Positions 5,343 through 6,366 of a stretch of 6,366 nt of DNA are shown here, one piece after another (positions within the stretch are counted from its first letter, which is position 1; each line of letters starts with the position of its first letter). The position numbers were made by a program, and so were the translations under genes. A model generated the notes under the pieces. The model was not told where the DNA came from. It did not search any database and saw nothing but the letters and a program-made list of their open reading frames with translations. Source of the DNA: Pseudomonadales bacterium. GTDB lineage: Bacteria > Pseudomonadota > Gammaproteobacteria > Steroidobacterales > Steroidobacteraceae. Location of the stretch: NCBI GenBank assembly GCA_020442965.1, contig JAGRJB010000222.1, positions 1-6,366 on the forward strand. The letters run 5' to 3'.

Positions 5343-6366
5343 ATGGCAATACGCAGCACATTCCTCGCTATCGTCACACTCGCAATACCGGTCTTGCCAG
5401 CGCTGGCTGGACCGTTCGAGGGGATCGATTGGGCGGTTCCGGCGGGTATGCAAGTGGCCGAGAAATCGGCCGCCAAATGCCCGGATCACTGTGTTGTCCT
5501 GGAGGGCGAGAGGCCCCGCTACCAGTCCGTCTCGCCCTGGATCCTGTTACATCAGCCTGTCGCGTTACCGGCCGAGCGAGCTTTCGCTGCGTGGCAGGCT
5601 GCGTACGAGGCGAAGACCGATGACCCAGTGACAGTTCTGTCGACCGAAACACAAGGCACAGGGGAGAGTGTCGCGCACGTCTGGACCGTATGCCGCGAAT
5701 CCCGTTGTGCCGACGACGAGGACGCCGATGCTTCGCTGTTCATCGTGTTGCAGGCCCATGGTCTGTCGTTTCCGGTCGAACTGCAGGCTCACGACCGGTT
5801 TGATTTTGGCGGACGCGCGCCCGCCCTGTCGCAACTGATCTCGAGCGTGAAAATCGACGCTGACAAGGCACTCGCGGCGATCCGACGTAGCAAGGCCGAA
5901 GCGGTCACCCAGCAAGCCGCTCGAGATGCGGCGGTCGCGAAACGCACACGCCTCGTCGATGAGGGTTATGCCGCCGGCGGCAAAGCGGCGTTGTATTTCA
6001 CCACCGAACAGCACATGGTCAATCGCTACACCTTCACCGGGTTGCAGATGCAGGCCGAGCGCAACACCGAGGCGCTGGCCTTTCTGCCGGGCGGTGTCCT
6101 CGTCATCGGCGTTCCGGACAATCTGCGGCACCCAAACTTCGAGCAGCTCGCCGCCCGCGATCGCGTCGGCTCCTGGACGAAGGCGACCAATGGCTATCTA
6201 GTTAGTTTGCCCGACGGCAAGACCCAAAGGTTGAATCTCGACTCGGCGGGTCGCCTGTCCTGGCGCAAATCGCTCCTGTTGCCCATTGCAGCCTACTCGC
6301 CGAAACAACTCGTCGGCGGCTATGCTTCGATGAATTCGTCAGGCGGTGGCGCTGGGGGCGGCGATG
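5343..6366 (+). CDS. Exported protein of unknown family (partial, 3' end beyond the right edge)
   Basis: The frame runs from ATG 5343 to the window end (341 residues seen). No family is recognised. A signal peptide is clear: R4, hydrophobic FLAIVTLAIPVLPALA (residues 7-22), likely cleaved after ALA at 22, so the product is periplasmic or secreted. The first module, about 24-170, has four cysteines in two close pairs (C46/C50 and C117/C122), well suited to disulfides. It ends in LSQLISSVKI, reminiscent of PsbP/DcrB-like folds, though this is only an impression. A charged, alanine-rich helix follows (about 173-205, KALAAIRRSKAEAV and beyond), possibly a coiled coil. The second module, about 206-330, looks beta-rich and includes YTFTGLQMQAE, FLPGGVLVIG and VSLPDGKTQRLNL. 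The visible end turns glycine-rich (SSGGGAGGGD). It follows DUF4404 by 49 bp with its own GGAG and may share its transcript. Confidence 0.75.
   Translation, partial: MAIRSTFLAIVTLAIPVLPALAGPFEGIDWAVPAGMQVAEKSAAKCPDHCVVLEGERPRYQSVSPWILLHQPVALPAERAFAAWQAAYEAKTDDPVTVLSTETQGTGESVAHVWTVCRESRCADDEDADASLFIVLQAHGLSFPVELQAHDRFDFGGRAPALSQLISSVKIDADKALAAIRRSKAEAVTQQAARDAAVAKRTRLVDEGYAAGGKAALYFTTEQHMVNRYTFTGLQMQAERNTEALAFLPGGVLVIGVPDNLRHPNFEQLAARDRVGSWTKATNGYLVSLPDGKTQRLNLDSAGRLSWRKSLLLPIAAYSPKQLVGGYASMNSSGGGAGGGD

Noticed and set aside
5565..6131. A 188-codon minus-strand open frame opposite the exported right-edge gene
   Set aside because: The plus strand has a Shine-Dalgarno sequence, a clean signal peptide and an uninterrupted longer frame. 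The minus frame has no recognisable domain.

Overview
This is a GC-rich, gene-dense stretch of bacterial chromosome carrying eight protein-coding genes, two of them cut by the window edges. No RNA genes, insertion sequences, CRISPR arrays or phage genes are visible. The gene set (circularly permuted type 2 ATP-grasp protein, MFS_3 transporter, DUF4404 protein, small periplasmic cytochrome c, DEDDh exonuclease) fits a Gram-negative bacterium. DUF4404 in particular points toward Gammaproteobacteria, but this taxonomic guess rests on recalled family distribution only.

Left part (1-761): the N-terminal 234 residues of a circularly permuted ATP-grasp protein run leftward off the window. A divergent gap of about 50-60 bp holds a short palindrome, three helically phased CGTC motifs and a weak promoter candidate. 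It separates this gene from a rightward cluster.

Central part (762-3995): three tightly packed rightward genes probably form one operon. They are an MFS_3-type exporter with a C-terminal ABM-like (monooxygenase-like) domain, a luciferase-like (LLM class) oxidoreductase with Mer-like motifs, and a small split-barrel protein of the pyridoxamine-phosphate-oxidase/F420 reductase superfamily. The combination suggests a redox modification step coupled to transport of a small molecule. The substrate cannot be read from the sequence, and neither can the cofactor (FMN or F420).

Right-central part (3980-4558): a leftward DEDDh 3'-5' exonuclease converges on the small split-barrel gene. The two coding regions overlap by 16 bp, and a perfect 6-bp-stem hairpin lies at the junction.

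Right part (4559-6366): a rightward group starts with a secreted mono-heme cytochrome c, joined by an ATGA overlap to a DUF4404 protein. After a 49-bp gap comes a large secreted protein of no recognised family that runs off the window.

The window mostly looks like ordinary chromosome. The items most worth a second look are the transporter plus two-oxidoreductase operon, the translationally coupled cytochrome c-DUF4404 pair, and the unassigned exported protein at the right edge.
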